64,000 bases of DNA from Roseovarius sp. (lineage in GTDB: Bacteria; Pseudomonadota; Alphaproteobacteria; Rhodobacterales; Rhodobacteraceae). Position 1 is the stretch's first letter. Each line of letters opens with the position of its first letter. Positions 17,409 through 27,026 of the stretch are shown here, one piece after another. The notes beneath the pieces were generated by a model. That model ran no database searches. It saw only the letters and a list, made by a program, of their open reading frames with translations, and had not been told where the DNA came from. The DNA is taken from the NCBI RefSeq assembly GCF_030373445.1, contig NZ_JAUCYU010000005.1, forward strand, positions 264,059 to 328,058, given 5' to 3'. Made by a program: the position numbers and the translations under genes.

Positions 17409-18629
17409 ATGTTCGAGCGCCATATACCCGAATGGCTTCGCCATGCCCCCGCACCGTCGATGCGCGGTTTCGCCATGCTTGCCGGGGCCGAGGCCGTGGC
17501 GCGCGGCATGCTCGTGTCGGTTTTCCCGGTGGCCATGTACAAGGCGTTGGGCGATGCGCAGGTCGTCTCGGCGATCTATTTCCTGACCGGGTTCCTGTCG
17601 CTGGTCGCGGGGCTGCTGGTGCCGTGGCTCAACCGGTTCATCCCGCGGCGCTGGCTTTATGCCGGGGCAGGGACGCTGTTCCTGTCGGGCGCGCTGGCGG
17701 CAACGACGGGCGGGTCGGGGGTGATCGCCGGGCTGGTGATGATCACGGTCGCGACCGTCTCGCTTTTCGTGTGTTTCAACGCCTACGTGCTGGACTATGT
17801 CGAGCGGGCCGAGCTGGGCCGATGCGAGACGCTGCGGATGTTCTACAGCGCGCTCGGCTGGACGATCGGCCCGGTGGCCGGTGTCACCCTCATGCAATGG
17901 TGGGGCCCGGCCCCATTCCTTGTCTCCGCGGCGGCGATCTGCGGGCTGCTGACACTGTTTTTCGTGATGCGACTGGGCAACGGCAAGCTGATCACGCGGG
18001 CGCGGCGCCCGGCGGCCAACCCGCTTCGCTATCTGGGCCGGTTCTTCGCCCAGCCCAGGCTGGTGGTGGGGTGGCTCTTCGCGGTGATCCGCTCCTGCGG
18101 GTGGTGGGCCTACGTCGTCTACCTGCCGATCTACGCGGTCGACAGCGGGCTCGACCCGCAGACCGGCGGGATCATGATGTCGGCCACCAACGCGATCCTG
18201 TTCCTGACGCCGGTGATGCTGCGGTGGATGCAGCGGCACACGGTCCGGATGGCGGTGCGGACGGGCTTTGCCTGTGCAGGGATGCTGTTCTTTACCGGCT
18301 GGATGCTGGCGCCCACGCCGGCGTTTGCGCTGGTGGCGCTGTTCTGCGCCTCGGGCTTCCTCGTGCTGCTCGATATCTGCGGGGGTCTGCCGTTCCTGAT
18401 GTCGGTGAAGCCCTCGGAACGGACGGAAATGTCGGCCGTCTATTCCAGCTTCCGCGACGTGTCGGGCATCCTGACGCCGGGGGCGGCGTGGCTGGTGCTG
18501 CTGGTGGCGCCGGTCTCGGGGATCTTTGCCTTCGCGGGAATCGCGCTGGCCGGGTGCTGGGGGCTGGCGGCCACGCTGCACCCGCGCCTTGGCGCGCGGC
18601 GCGCCGGGCCGGAGCCCGTCACGCCCTGA
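17409..18629 (+). CDS. MFS transporter
   Basis: Integral membrane protein of 406 residues with about twelve hydrophobic segments arranged as two six-helix halves around a basic central loop (LGNGKLITRARRPAANPLRY). The overall pattern and length fit the major facilitator superfamily; no substrate-specific motif is recognisable. It starts MFERHIPEWLRHAP and ends 3 bases before the convergent J-domain gene. Confidence 0.85.
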   Translation: MFERHIPEWLRHAPAPSMRGFAMLAGAEAVARGMLVSVFPVAMYKALGDAQVVSAIYFLTGFLSLVAGLLVPWLNRFIPRRWLYAGAGTLFLSGALAATTGGSGVIAGLVMITVATVSLFVCFNAYVLDYVERAELGRCETLRMFYSALGWTIGPVAGVTLMQWWGPAPFLVSAAAICGLLTLFFVMRLGNGKLITRARRPAANPLRYLGRFFAQPRLVVGWLFAVIRSCGWWAYVVYLPIYAVDSGLDPQTGGIMMSATNAILFLTPVMLRWMQRHTVRMAVRTGFACAGMLFFTGWMLAPTPAFALVALFCASGFLVLLDICGGLPFLMSVKPSERTEMSAVYSSFRDVSGILTPGAAWLVLLVAPVSGIFAFAGIALAGCWGLAATLHPRLGARRAGPEPVTP

Positions 18630-18632
18630 CGC

Positions 18633-19256
18633 CTACTTGAAGTTCCGGCTCGGCTTGATCTGGTCCCACGCCCAGACGACCTGTTGCAGCTGTTCTTCCT
18701 GGCTGCGGTCGCCGCCGTTGATGTCGGGGTGGAGTACCTTGATCAGCGACTTGTAGGCCTTGCGGATATCGGCCTTCGACCAGGTATCCTCGGCCTCGAG
18801 AATCTCCAGCGCGCGGCGCTCGGTCGGGGGCAGCTTGCGCTGCTGTGTCCGGTTCTTGCCCGGGTTCTGCGTGGCGTTGCCGCCCAGGACCTGGTGCGGG
18901 TCCTCGATGCCCAGCCGGGCCCAGGCGCGCGCCTCGGGGTCGTTGAAGGCCTTGGTCTGGCGTTCCCAAACCTTGTCCTTCGACATCTGGGCGTTCATCT
19001 CGGCCTCGGTCGTGCCTTCGAAGAAGTTCCACTTGGTATTGTATTCGCGCACGTGGTCTTTGCAGAACCAGTAGAAATCATCCAGCACATCCGGCGCCTT
19101 GGGCGCGCGGTACTTGCCGGGCTCGTTGCAGCCCGGATGATCGCAGACGCGGGTCGAGGTTTCGGACGCACCCGACATGCCGCGCCGGCCGCGCGGGTTC
19201 TTCTTCTTCGAAGCGCCGACTGAAATATCGAATCCGAATGGGTCACTCTTGGACAT
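18633..19256 (-). CDS. J-domain protein with N-terminal zinc-finger-like motif
   Basis: A 207-residue co-chaperone-like protein. The J domain is at the extreme C-terminus (ADIRKAYKSLIKVLHPDING, with the HPD signature at about residue 183) instead of the N-terminus as in DnaJ. The N-terminal half has a Cys/His set (VCDHPGCNEPGKYRAPK ... FYWFCKDHVREYN) that may bind zinc. Such proteins lie near cobS in several alphaproteobacteria. It presumably stimulates DnaK ATPase on a specific client; the client is unknown. Confidence 0.88.
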   Translation of the reverse strand: MSKSDPFGFDISVGASKKKNPRGRRGMSGASETSTRVCDHPGCNEPGKYRAPKAPDVLDDFYWFCKDHVREYNTKWNFFEGTTEAEMNAQMSKDKVWERQTKAFNDPEARAWARLGIEDPHQVLGGNATQNPGKNRTQQRKLPPTERRALEILEAEDTWSKADIRKAYKSLIKVLHPDINGGDRSQEEQLQQVVWAWDQIKPSRNFK

Positions 19257-19379
19257 GGGCTTCCCTCTGCGAGTCAGATCGGAGAGTTTAGATTACTGGT
19301 TGGCAAATTGAAGAGGGCAGTTTGTAAAAATCTGGTGGAGGAGCGATAAATCGCGAGTGGTGCGGCAGATTTCGCCGCC

Positions 19380-19979
19380 TCAGCGACGCGGGGTTTCACC
19401 GTCCTCTTCTTCCCTTGCGTCATCGGTTATGTCGTCCTGCGTTTCTTCGGTCTCGATCTCGGTCCCAGTTTCGTTCCCGGTTTCGGTCCCGGGCGTTTCG
19501 GGCAGCGTTTCCTCGTCCTCGATCCGGACGGGAGCATCGTCATTGGCGGCCTGCTCCTCGGTGTCGGTTTCGGGCAGGTCCTGCGAGTCAGGAACCTCAG
19601 GGTCATGGACATCGGGTTCAGGGGCAAGCGTGTCTGCCGCAACTGCCGCGATCGGCTCGCGTCGGGTGAACTTCAGCTCTTCCTCGGGCGCGGGGCCGCG
19701 GCGGGCGGTCAGCGACGGCACCGGGCGTTCCGCGGCGCCGTTGCCCTTGGCCTCGCGCCGGAAGACCAGCACGCTGCGGTAGACGGTGTTCGTCGAGGTC
19801 AGGCCCTGGCGTTCCTCGCTGGGCAGGATGTCGGCGCGCAGGTATTCCCAACCCTGCGCAGCCATCTCGTTCATGGCCTCTTCGAGCCCGTGCGCGAACC
19901 GCGCTTCCGCGCCTTTGACCCCGGGGGCCTTGCGCCCCTTCGCGGGGGCCGGGATTACCTTGTACGTGTAGCGCGTCAT
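19380..19979 (-). CDS. DUF4177-like protein with acidic disordered tail
   Basis: A 199-residue protein. The N-terminal 75 residues (MTRYTYKVIPAPAKG ... MNEMAAQGWEYLRADILPSE ... NTVYRSVLVFRRE) match the pattern of the small DUF4177 domain. The rest is a low-complexity Glu/Asp/Thr/Pro-rich tail with repeated ETGNETGTE-like segments, likely disordered. It is tandem with, and 61 bases upstream of nothing but its own promoter region (toward 20040); function unknown. Confidence 0.75.
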   Translation of the reverse strand: MTRYTYKVIPAPAKGRKAPGVKGAEARFAHGLEEAMNEMAAQGWEYLRADILPSEERQGLTSTNTVYRSVLVFRREAKGNGAAERPVPSLTARRGPAPEEELKFTRREPIAAVAADTLAPEPDVHDPEVPDSQDLPETDTEEQAANDDAPVRIEDEETLPETPGTETGNETGTEIETEETQDDITDDAREEEDGETPRR

Positions 19980-20040
19980 GCCGCCTGCCTTTGTTGAAAT
20001 GCGGCGTGCATCCTAGCGGCAAAGGACGTCAGTGCAAGGC

Positions 20041-21078
20041 TTACTCGGCGGGATGGGCGCGGGCGGCGGGAACGGCGCCCAGGGCGCGGTTCGTGGCAAG
20101 CGCGCCGACGGCCATGGATGCGACGGCGAGGATGGCTGCGATGGAGAGTGTCGGGATGCCCGACAGCCCCGCGCCGACCGTGCAGCCGCCTGCAAGGACG
20201 CCCCCGAAGCCCATCAAGGCGCCCCCGGCAAGGTAGCGGCCGGTTTCCGACGGGGAGGAGAAGCTCTGCCACTGGAACCCGCGCGACAGCAGCGCCGCCG
20301 CCAGTGCGCCGAGCAGAACGCCGCCGATCAGCCCCGTGCCGAAGCCGGCCGGAATGGCGGTCGAGGCAACGGTGAAGAACAGCGCGTCGGTCATGGGCGA
20401 GGTGAAGGCCAGCGATTCCATCGCAATCGGGTCGAAGTCGTCGTAAAGCAGGAAGCCCGTGCCGACCCAGCCCAGCGGCACCAGCACGCCGATCAGGGCG
20501 GCCAGCAGCAGCATGCCGGGCCGGTTGCCCGAGCGCAGGGCGTAAAGCAGCGCCGCGGCGGCGATGACGGCCGTCCAGATCAGCGGGTTGCCGGGCAGGG
20601 CGGCACTGTCGAGCGGCAGGGTGACGGAGCCCAGCGTCGTGCGCAGGGGCGACAGGATGCCCTTGAGCGCGGCATGGGCGGTGATGGCGAAGATCACCAC
20701 CACGGTCAGCGCCCGCAGGTTGCCCGAGGCGGACAACACGGTCAGCCGTGAAATGCAGCCCCGGGTAAGCACCATGCCCGCCCCGAAGAGCAGGCCGCCT
20801 ACGACCACGGCCAGCACGGGCAGGTTGGCGGCCATGAACCGGTGATCGCCGAAGCCGATCCAGCCCTGTGCCACGGCCGCCTGCGTGCCGAGCACCGCCA
20901 CGGCCAGCGCCGTCAGCCAGATGCCGGCCGCCTGTTTGCGGTCCTCGCCCACGAGTGAGCGGCGCAGGCAGAAACGGGTGATCTGCGCCAGCGCCCCGAA
21001 GGCGAGCCCCAGGGCCAGCGCGAACCAGACCACCGCCTGCGGGGCGGTGAGGGTTTCGAAACCGAATTCTTCAAACAT
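20041..21078 (-). CDS. YeeE/YedE (TsuA) family sulfur-compound transporter
   Basis: Membrane protein of 345 residues with nine or ten hydrophobic spans. The three cysteine-containing motifs characteristic of the thiosulfate importer family are present: TRFCLRRSLVGED, LTRGCISRLTVLS and GGCTVGAGLSGIPT. In characterised family members these cysteines relay thiosulfate across the membrane, so uptake of thiosulfate or a related sulfur compound is likely. The gene is single; a 224-base upstream region separates it from the ABC importer genes. Confidence 0.87.
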   Translation of the reverse strand: MFEEFGFETLTAPQAVVWFALALGLAFGALAQITRFCLRRSLVGEDRKQAAGIWLTALAVAVLGTQAAVAQGWIGFGDHRFMAANLPVLAVVVGGLLFGAGMVLTRGCISRLTVLSASGNLRALTVVVIFAITAHAALKGILSPLRTTLGSVTLPLDSAALPGNPLIWTAVIAAAALLYALRSGNRPGMLLLAALIGVLVPLGWVGTGFLLYDDFDPIAMESLAFTSPMTDALFFTVASTAIPAGFGTGLIGGVLLGALAAALLSRGFQWQSFSSPSETGRYLAGGALMGFGGVLAGGCTVGAGLSGIPTLSIAAILAVASMAVGALATNRALGAVPAARAHPAE

Positions 21079-21302
21079 GGCAGCCTCGGCAGAGATGCGG
21101 AATTTTTTCCCATCTGGCGTGGAATCCGGCGCCGATCAAGTATTCTGACCTGTGAATATCTTGCGGGTTTCGGAAAACGGTTCTCGCATGACTGCGTGGC
21201 CAGAACGTTGTTCCGGGTGACAAGAGAGGAACGGTGAAACGTTTTCCCTGTAGGCGGGCCGGCGTGAAGGGGTTCTTATTTGCGGTGAAACGCCGTTGCC
21301 GC

Positions 21303-22268
21303 TCATCGACCGCGGATGCGCGGGTCGAGCGCGTCACGCAGGCCGTCGCCGAGGTAATTGACCGACAGAACCGTCAGCGAGATCGCCACGCCCGGCCAGA
21401 ACACCCGTTCCGGGTAATCCTGCAGGTAGACCGTCGCGTCGTTCAGCAGGCGGCCCCATGTCGGGAAGTCGGGCGGGAAGCCGAGGCCGAGGAAGCTGAG
21501 CGCCGATTCGGTGATGATGGCGTTGGCGATGCCCAGCGTGGCCGAGACCATGATCGGCGACAGCACGTTGGGCAGCACGTGCCGGGTGATCAGGTTGAAA
21601 TTTGTCGTGCCGATCGAGCGGGCGGCCAGCACGAATTCCCGTTCCTTCAGCGCCAGCACGTCGCCGCGCACGACGCGGGCGGTGGGCATCCAGCTTGTCA
21701 CGCCGATGGCGAAGACGATCAGGATGAAGATCCCGGTTTCCGGCCCGAACGTGCTGCTGAGCGCCTGCCGGAACAGCAGGACCATAACCAGCAGAAGCGG
21801 CAGCAGGGGCAGCGACAGGAACAGGTCTGTCAGCCGCATGAGCGGGCCGTCGAGCCGCCGGAAGAAGCCGGCCAGTACACCGATCAGGCTGCCGAGGCCG
21901 AGCGCCAGAAGCATCGCCGTCAGCCCCACGGCGATCGAGACCTGACCGCCCGCCATCATCCGGGCCAGCGTGTCGCGGCCAAGCTGGTCGGTGCCGAACG
22001 GGTGCGCCCAGCTCGGTCCCTCGTTGCGGGCGCGGATGTCGATATAGGTGGCGTCGATGGGCCAGACGAGCGGGCCGAGATAGACCACCACGATGATCAG
22101 CAGGAAGAGGATGCCGCCCGCCAGCGCGCCGCGGTGGCGCTTGAACTGGTCCCAGACGTCGCGCCACTGGCTGCGGGGCGGGGCGACCGGTTGCGGGTCG
22201 GAGAGCGCGCCCAGCGGAGTGGGAGCCGGGGTCTTGGTTGGCGGGGTTTCGGGGGTCGGATCAGTCAT
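21303..22268 (-). CDS. ABC transporter permease, DppC/OppC family
   Basis: Inner-membrane subunit of a peptide/nickel-type importer (321 residues). After a Pro-rich cytosolic N-terminus there is the DppC N-terminal segment (FKRHRGALAGGILFLLIIVV), HPFGTDQLGRDTLARMM, and the EAA loop VLALKEREFVLAARSIGTT; it ends LGDGLRDALDPRIRGR, as usual. It overlaps the upstream DppB-type gene by 8 bases, so the two are co-translated. No ATPase gene follows. Confidence 0.92.
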   Translation of the reverse strand: MTDPTPETPPTKTPAPTPLGALSDPQPVAPPRSQWRDVWDQFKRHRGALAGGILFLLIIVVVYLGPLVWPIDATYIDIRARNEGPSWAHPFGTDQLGRDTLARMMAGGQVSIAVGLTAMLLALGLGSLIGVLAGFFRRLDGPLMRLTDLFLSLPLLPLLLVMVLLFRQALSSTFGPETGIFILIVFAIGVTSWMPTARVVRGDVLALKEREFVLAARSIGTTNFNLITRHVLPNVLSPIMVSATLGIANAIITESALSFLGLGFPPDFPTWGRLLNDATVYLQDYPERVFWPGVAISLTVLSVNYLGDGLRDALDPRIRGR

Positions 22269-23268
22269 AGCGGATCCTCGGGTCGAGCAGGCCGTAAAGA
22301 AGGTCGGCGATGATGTTGAAGAGCACGATCAGGACCGCCAGCATGAAGGTGACGGTCTGGACCATCGGCAGGTCGTTGGCCTGGATGGCGGTGATCAGAA
22401 GCTGTCCCAGCCCGTTCACCTTGAAGATCTGCTCGGTGATGATGGCGCCTCCGAAGATCTGCGGCACGCCGAGCGCGATGACGGTGACCACCGGGATCAT
22501 CGAGTTGCGCAGCACGTGGACCATCACCACGATCTGTTCCGAAAGGCCCTTGGCCCGGGCGGTGCGCACGTAATCCTGGTTGAGGTTGTCGAGCATCGAG
22601 GCGCGCATGAAGCGGGAAATCTGCGCCGTGGTCTGCAGCGCCAGCACCATGACCGGCATGACCATCTGCTTGAGCTGCATGACGAAGGTATTCCAGTCGA
22701 CCACCCGGTGCGTGGTGTCATAGATCGACGGCAGCCAGCCCAGCTGGACCGAGAAGATCACGATCACCAGCACGCCCGAGAAGAAGGGCGGCACGGAAAA
22801 GCCGACCATGGTGACGAAAGTGCCGACCTGGTCGAAGACGGAATATTGCCGGTAGGCCGAGTAGATGCCGATGGGCAGGGCGATCAGCACGCCCACCACG
22901 TAGGCCATCGCCACCACCCAGATCGTCTGGGGCATCCGCTGGACCACGATATCCATCACCGGCGAACGGGTCTGCCAGCTTATGACGCGCTGCTTGTCGG
23001 CGGCAAACTCCGTGCCGAACAGGTGGTCGGTCAGCACCATGGGCTCGACCACGAAGAACTGCCACAGCCATTTGCCGAAACGGATATGGGTGGGCTCGCC
23101 CAGCCCCAGCGCCTCGCGCATCTGGGCTTTCACTTCCGGCGGGACGGTCAGCGGCACCTGGGCCATCGGGTCGCCCGGCGCCAGTTCCAGCAGAAGGAAG
23201 ATGACGAGCGCGATGAACAGCAGCGTCGGGACCGACAGGACCAGCCGGCGGATTGTATAGGTCAGCAT
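22261..23268 (-). CDS. ABC transporter permease, DppB/OppB family
   Basis: First permease of the importer (335 residues), starting MLTYTIRRLVLSVPTLLFIA, with six predicted membrane spans, the EAA loop (DYVRTARAKGLSEQIVVMVH) and the C-terminal end LLYGLLDPRIRYD, all typical for DppB/OppB. It is 74 bases downstream of the binding-protein gene and overlaps the DppC-type gene. Confidence 0.92.
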   Translation of the reverse strand: MLTYTIRRLVLSVPTLLFIALVIFLLLELAPGDPMAQVPLTVPPEVKAQMREALGLGEPTHIRFGKWLWQFFVVEPMVLTDHLFGTEFAADKQRVISWQTRSPVMDIVVQRMPQTIWVVAMAYVVGVLIALPIGIYSAYRQYSVFDQVGTFVTMVGFSVPPFFSGVLVIVIFSVQLGWLPSIYDTTHRVVDWNTFVMQLKQMVMPVMVLALQTTAQISRFMRASMLDNLNQDYVRTARAKGLSEQIVVMVHVLRNSMIPVVTVIALGVPQIFGGAIITEQIFKVNGLGQLLITAIQANDLPMVQTVTFMLAVLIVLFNIIADLLYGLLDPRIRYD

Positions 23269-23342
23269 TCAGCCGCACACCCCCTGAAAGTCACCCTTCG
23301 TCGGGCGCGCGGCGACCCCGCGCGCCCGGTCGTGGCAAGCGA

Positions 23343-25049
23343 TCAGTTGGTTTCCTTGCGGTGCCAGTCGGCCGCGTTCCAGAGTTCGCTGTCCCAGGTG
23401 TTGAGGATGACACCGCCCAGGCTGTTGGAATGGGCAGACACCCGGCCGCGATCGACGAGCGGGATGATCACGTATTCCTGCATCAGCATGTCGTTCATCG
23501 CCTTGGCCAGCTCGGCACGTTTCTCGAGCTCGCCGGTCTGCTGCATCTCGTCGACGAGGGCGTTGTATTCCTCGCTGCAGAAACGCGGCATGTTGTTGCC
23601 CTGCCACTGGTTTTCCGGTGCCGGGATCTGTTCGCAGTGCCAGTTCGACATGTAGGCCTCGGGGTCGGTGCCGTCGAAGTTGTTGGCGTACATCTCGACA
23701 TCGGCGAAGAACTTCTGGAACGTGTCCGGGCTGCCCGGGTCGCCGCCGAAGAAGACGCTGGAGTCGATGTTGCGCAGCTCGGCCTCGACGCCGATTTCCG
23801 ACCACCACTGCTTGATCAGTGCCTGGAAGTCCTGGCGCACGGCGTTGGTCGAGGTCTGGAACAGCATCGACAGCTCGACCCCATCCTTGTCGCGGGTGCC
23901 GTTGCCGTTGGTGTCGGTCCAGCCGGCTTCTTCCAGCACGGCCTTGGCGCCCTCGATGTCCTGCACCTTGCAGTCATCATTGGCGGTGGAGGCGTAGATT
24001 TCCGGTGCCGGGAGCACGTTGCAGGTCACGCGGCCCGCGTCGCCATAGCCGATCTCGACCAGCAATTCGCGGTCGATCGCCATGGAGAGCGCCTGTCGCA
24101 CGGCCTTGTCGGTCAGGAACGGGTGCGGGTGATCGAGCGTCGCCCGGCGGTCGCCGAGGTCGGAGGACGGGTCGGTCTGGTTGACCATGATCCGTTCGAC
24201 CAGCGTGCCGAAGCCCGAGATGATCTGGCCTTTGCCGGCCGATTCCATGTTGGCCAGCACGTCCGGCGCCAGTTGCAGGTTCCAGGCATAGTCGAACTCG
24301 CCCGTCTCGAGAACCGCGCGGCCGGCCGCCGTGGCATCGCCGCCGCCCTTGAAGACGACCGAGGCGAAGGCCGGCTTCTCGGGGTCGCGGTAATTCTCGT
24401 TGGCTTCCAGCGTGATCACGTCATTGGGCCGGAAATCCGTCACCACGAAGGGGCCGGTGCCGATCGGGTTGAAGTTCTGCTCGGTGCATTCCGGCGCCTT
24501 GGGCCCGAGGCAATCGGCGAATTGCGCCTTTTGCAGGATGGGCGACTGGGCGCCCACGAAGGCGGTATAGGGGAAGGGCTTGGGATTGCGGAAGGTGACC
24601 ACGGCGGTCAGCTCGTCCGGCGTCTCGATGCTTTCGATGCCGCCGTATTTCTCGATCTGGGCACAGCCGCCGCCCTCGGCGGTGCAGTATTCCCAGCTGA
24701 ATTTCACGTCTTCGGAGGTGACGGGCGAGCCGTCGGACCAAACCAGGCCTTCTGTCAGCTTCCAGGTGATCGAGGTCAGGTCTTCCGAAACGCCACCGTT
24801 TTCCACGGTTGGCACCTCGTCGACGAGCCACGGCACCATGTCGCCGTTCTCGTCGTAGCGGGCCAGCGGTTCGAGCACGAGGCTGGCGGCCTCGAGATCC
24901 TTGGTGCCGCCGGACAGGTAGGGGTTCATGATCGAGGGCGCCTGCCAGTAGATGATACCGACCTGGCCGTCTTCACCGCGCTCGGCCTGCGCCATGGGGG
25001 CCAGCGCCGATGCGGCGATTCCCCCGATCAGGATTGATCTGAGTGTCAT
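23343..25049 (-). CDS. peptide/nickel-type ABC transporter substrate-binding protein
   Basis: Periplasmic binding protein of solute-binding family 5 (568 residues). It has a signal peptide (MTLRSILIGGIAASALAPMAQA), then the family pattern: LEPLARYDENGDMVPWLVDE, WKLTEGLVWSDGSPVTSEDV, KAVRQALSMAIDRELLVEIG and a late FCSEEYNALVDEMQQTGE. ATG at 25049 is preferred over an upstream start since the signal peptide then lies at the N-terminus. It heads the binding protein-permease-permease operon and likely binds peptides; the ligand is not defined. Confidence 0.92.
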   Translation of the reverse strand: MTLRSILIGGIAASALAPMAQAERGEDGQVGIIYWQAPSIMNPYLSGGTKDLEAASLVLEPLARYDENGDMVPWLVDEVPTVENGGVSEDLTSITWKLTEGLVWSDGSPVTSEDVKFSWEYCTAEGGGCAQIEKYGGIESIETPDELTAVVTFRNPKPFPYTAFVGAQSPILQKAQFADCLGPKAPECTEQNFNPIGTGPFVVTDFRPNDVITLEANENYRDPEKPAFASVVFKGGGDATAAGRAVLETGEFDYAWNLQLAPDVLANMESAGKGQIISGFGTLVERIMVNQTDPSSDLGDRRATLDHPHPFLTDKAVRQALSMAIDRELLVEIGYGDAGRVTCNVLPAPEIYASTANDDCKVQDIEGAKAVLEEAGWTDTNGNGTRDKDGVELSMLFQTSTNAVRQDFQALIKQWWSEIGVEAELRNIDSSVFFGGDPGSPDTFQKFFADVEMYANNFDGTDPEAYMSNWHCEQIPAPENQWQGNNMPRFCSEEYNALVDEMQQTGELEKRAELAKAMNDMLMQEYVIIPLVDRGRVSAHSNSLGGVILNTWDSELWNAADWHRKETN

Positions 25050-25220
25050 TTTGGGTCTCCCTTGCTGGACGTTCAGTCGTCTCTTGTACGGTTCATGCCC
25101 CGTTTGCCGGAGCCGTCCGTTCTTGTTGGTTCGCACGCCGATAGTGACGGAGATGCAGCGAATATCAAGGGTTTCCGTTTACCGGACCGCGACGTCAGCG
25201 ATTCCGTGCAGGTTGTACCG

Positions 25221-25258
25221 GAAAAAAGCAAAACCTCCCGCGCGGGTGGCGGGAGGTT
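25221..25258 (-). terminator. rho-independent terminator of infC
   Basis: Read on the minus strand, AACCTCCCGC (25258-25249) pairs perfectly with GCGGGAGGTT (25241-25232) over a 7-base loop and is followed by TTTTGCTTTTTT. It lies 28 bases after the infC stop. Confidence 0.88.
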
Positions 25259-25285
25259 CCGGTCGAACGGGTCTGGGAAGAGGGC

Positions 25286-25831
<546 letters not shown>

Positions 25832-25839
25832 GGCTTTGT

Positions 25840-25844
25840 TCCTT
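25840..25844 (-). promoter_or_regulatory. ribosome-binding site deciding the infC start
   Basis: AAGGA on the minus strand, with an 8-base spacer (ACAAAGCC) to the ATA at 25831. It supports initiation at ATA, not at the distant ATG at 25897. Confidence 0.6.
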
Positions 25845-26031
25845 CGTGTCGTGATTGTTTGAGTGCGCAAGGTAGCGTCCCGTAAGGGGCGTTTCAAGCT
25901 GCAAAATCAGCGGCTCGGGGCCGAAACGGGGCCGGTTTTCCCTTGCGGCTTTTCTGTTAGGATAGTCATGTGGATATTGGAATACTGAAGGCCGCCGGCT
26001 GAGGGGGCGGCCATTGTCAAGGGGAACGACC

Positions 26032-26940
26032 ATGCGAAACCTGCTCTGGATCTTAGTTGCTGTCCTGGTGATCGGCGGCGGATACCTGCTTTTCACCGGG
26101 AAATCGGTTCAGGAGGTGCTCGGACTGAGCGACGAGGCGGCGGAAGAGGCGGCCGAGGATGCAGGTGAGGCCGCCGATGCGGCCGGCGAGAGCGCCGAGG
26201 AGGCGGCAGAGGCCGCGGAGACCGCGACGGAAGACGCCGCGGACACGACCGAGGCCATGGCCGAAGACGCCGCCGAGGCCGTGGACGAGGCCACCGAGGT
26301 GGCGGAAGACGCCGCCGCGGACGCGACGGAAGCCGCAGAGGACGCCGCCGACACCGCGGCCGAGGCCGCACAGGAGGCCGCCGAGGCGGTCGAGGAGATG
26401 GCGGACGACGCGGCCGAGACGGCTTCGGAGGCCGCGGATGCAACGGGCGAGGCCGCCAGCGAGGCGATGGACGCCGCCGAGGAGACCGGCAGCGAGGCAA
26501 TGGAGGCGGCCGAAGAGACCGGCAGCGAGGCGATGGAGGCCACGGAAGAGGCGGCCGAGAGCGCGGCCGATGCGGCTGGTGACACGGCAGAAGCTGTCGA
26601 GGACGAGATCATTGAGCTGACCATCGACGATCCGGAGACGGCGCAATCCACCGAGGCCGCCGAAGCCACGAACGAGGCCATGGAAGAGGCGATGGACACC
26701 ACCGACGGCAGCGAGGCAGGCGCGACCGTCGCCGGGGAGGCTGCGGAAGAAGGGGCCGAGGCCGAAGAGGTGTTCACGGTCGAGGGGTTCGATATCGACC
26801 AGGCCGTCGAGCTGATAGAGGCATCGGACCTCGACGCGGTTCGGCGCACCGTATTGATCGAGACGCTGCGCGAGGCTGCCGACAACCCGGAACAGCTCGA
26901 AACCGCATTGACCGCGGCGCGCGAGGCGCTTGGTCTCTGA
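26032..26940 (+). CDS. membrane-anchored Ala/Glu-rich helical repeat protein
   Basis: A 302-residue protein of unknown function. Residues 2-22 form one membrane anchor (LLWILVAVLVIGGGYLLF). Residues about 34-200 consist of degenerate AAEEA/AAEDAADTA repeats, predicting one very long acidic amphipathic or coiled helix; an exact-style 11-residue repeat (EETGSEAMEAA) is present twice, from 33-bp DNA repeats at about 26482 and 26515. The last 60 residues (VFTVEGFDIDQAVELIEASD to EALGL) look like a separate folded helical domain. An AAGGGGAA site precedes the ATG. It may span the periplasm or act like an apolipoprotein/LEA-type helix; this is inference. Confidence 0.78.
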   Translation: MRNLLWILVAVLVIGGGYLLFTGKSVQEVLGLSDEAAEEAAEDAGEAADAAGESAEEAAEAAETATEDAADTTEAMAEDAAEAVDEATEVAEDAAADATEAAEDAADTAAEAAQEAAEAVEEMADDAAETASEAADATGEAASEAMDAAEETGSEAMEAAEETGSEAMEATEEAAESAADAAGDTAEAVEDEIIELTIDDPETAQSTEAAEATNEAMEEAMDTTDGSEAGATVAGEAAEEGAEAEEVFTVEGFDIDQAVELIEASDLDAVRRTVLIETLREAADNPEQLETALTAAREALGL

Positions 26941-26968
26941 GGCATCCACCTTGGAGTCGAGAAACAAG

Positions 26969-26993
26969 ACCGCGCCGGATGTTCCGGCGCGGT
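26969..26993 (+). terminator. 11-bp perfect hairpin between convergent genes
   Basis: ACCGCGCCGGA (26969-26979) pairs perfectly with TCCGGCGCGGT (26983-26993) over a TGT loop, in the gap between the Ala/Glu-rich gene and convergent fpr. It probably serves as terminator on both strands; flanking A- and T-rich bases are short. Confidence 0.75.
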
Positions 26994-27026
26994 ATTCAAT
27001 TCAGGTCAAGTGCTTGAGTGGCGAAG

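Noticed and set aside
26093..26999. Alternative frames across the Ala/Glu-rich gene encoding Arg/Pro-rich or Ser/Ala-rich proteins
   Set aside because: These arise from the repeated GCC/GAG codons; only the chosen frame has an anchor helix, ribosome-binding site and a folded C-terminal domain.
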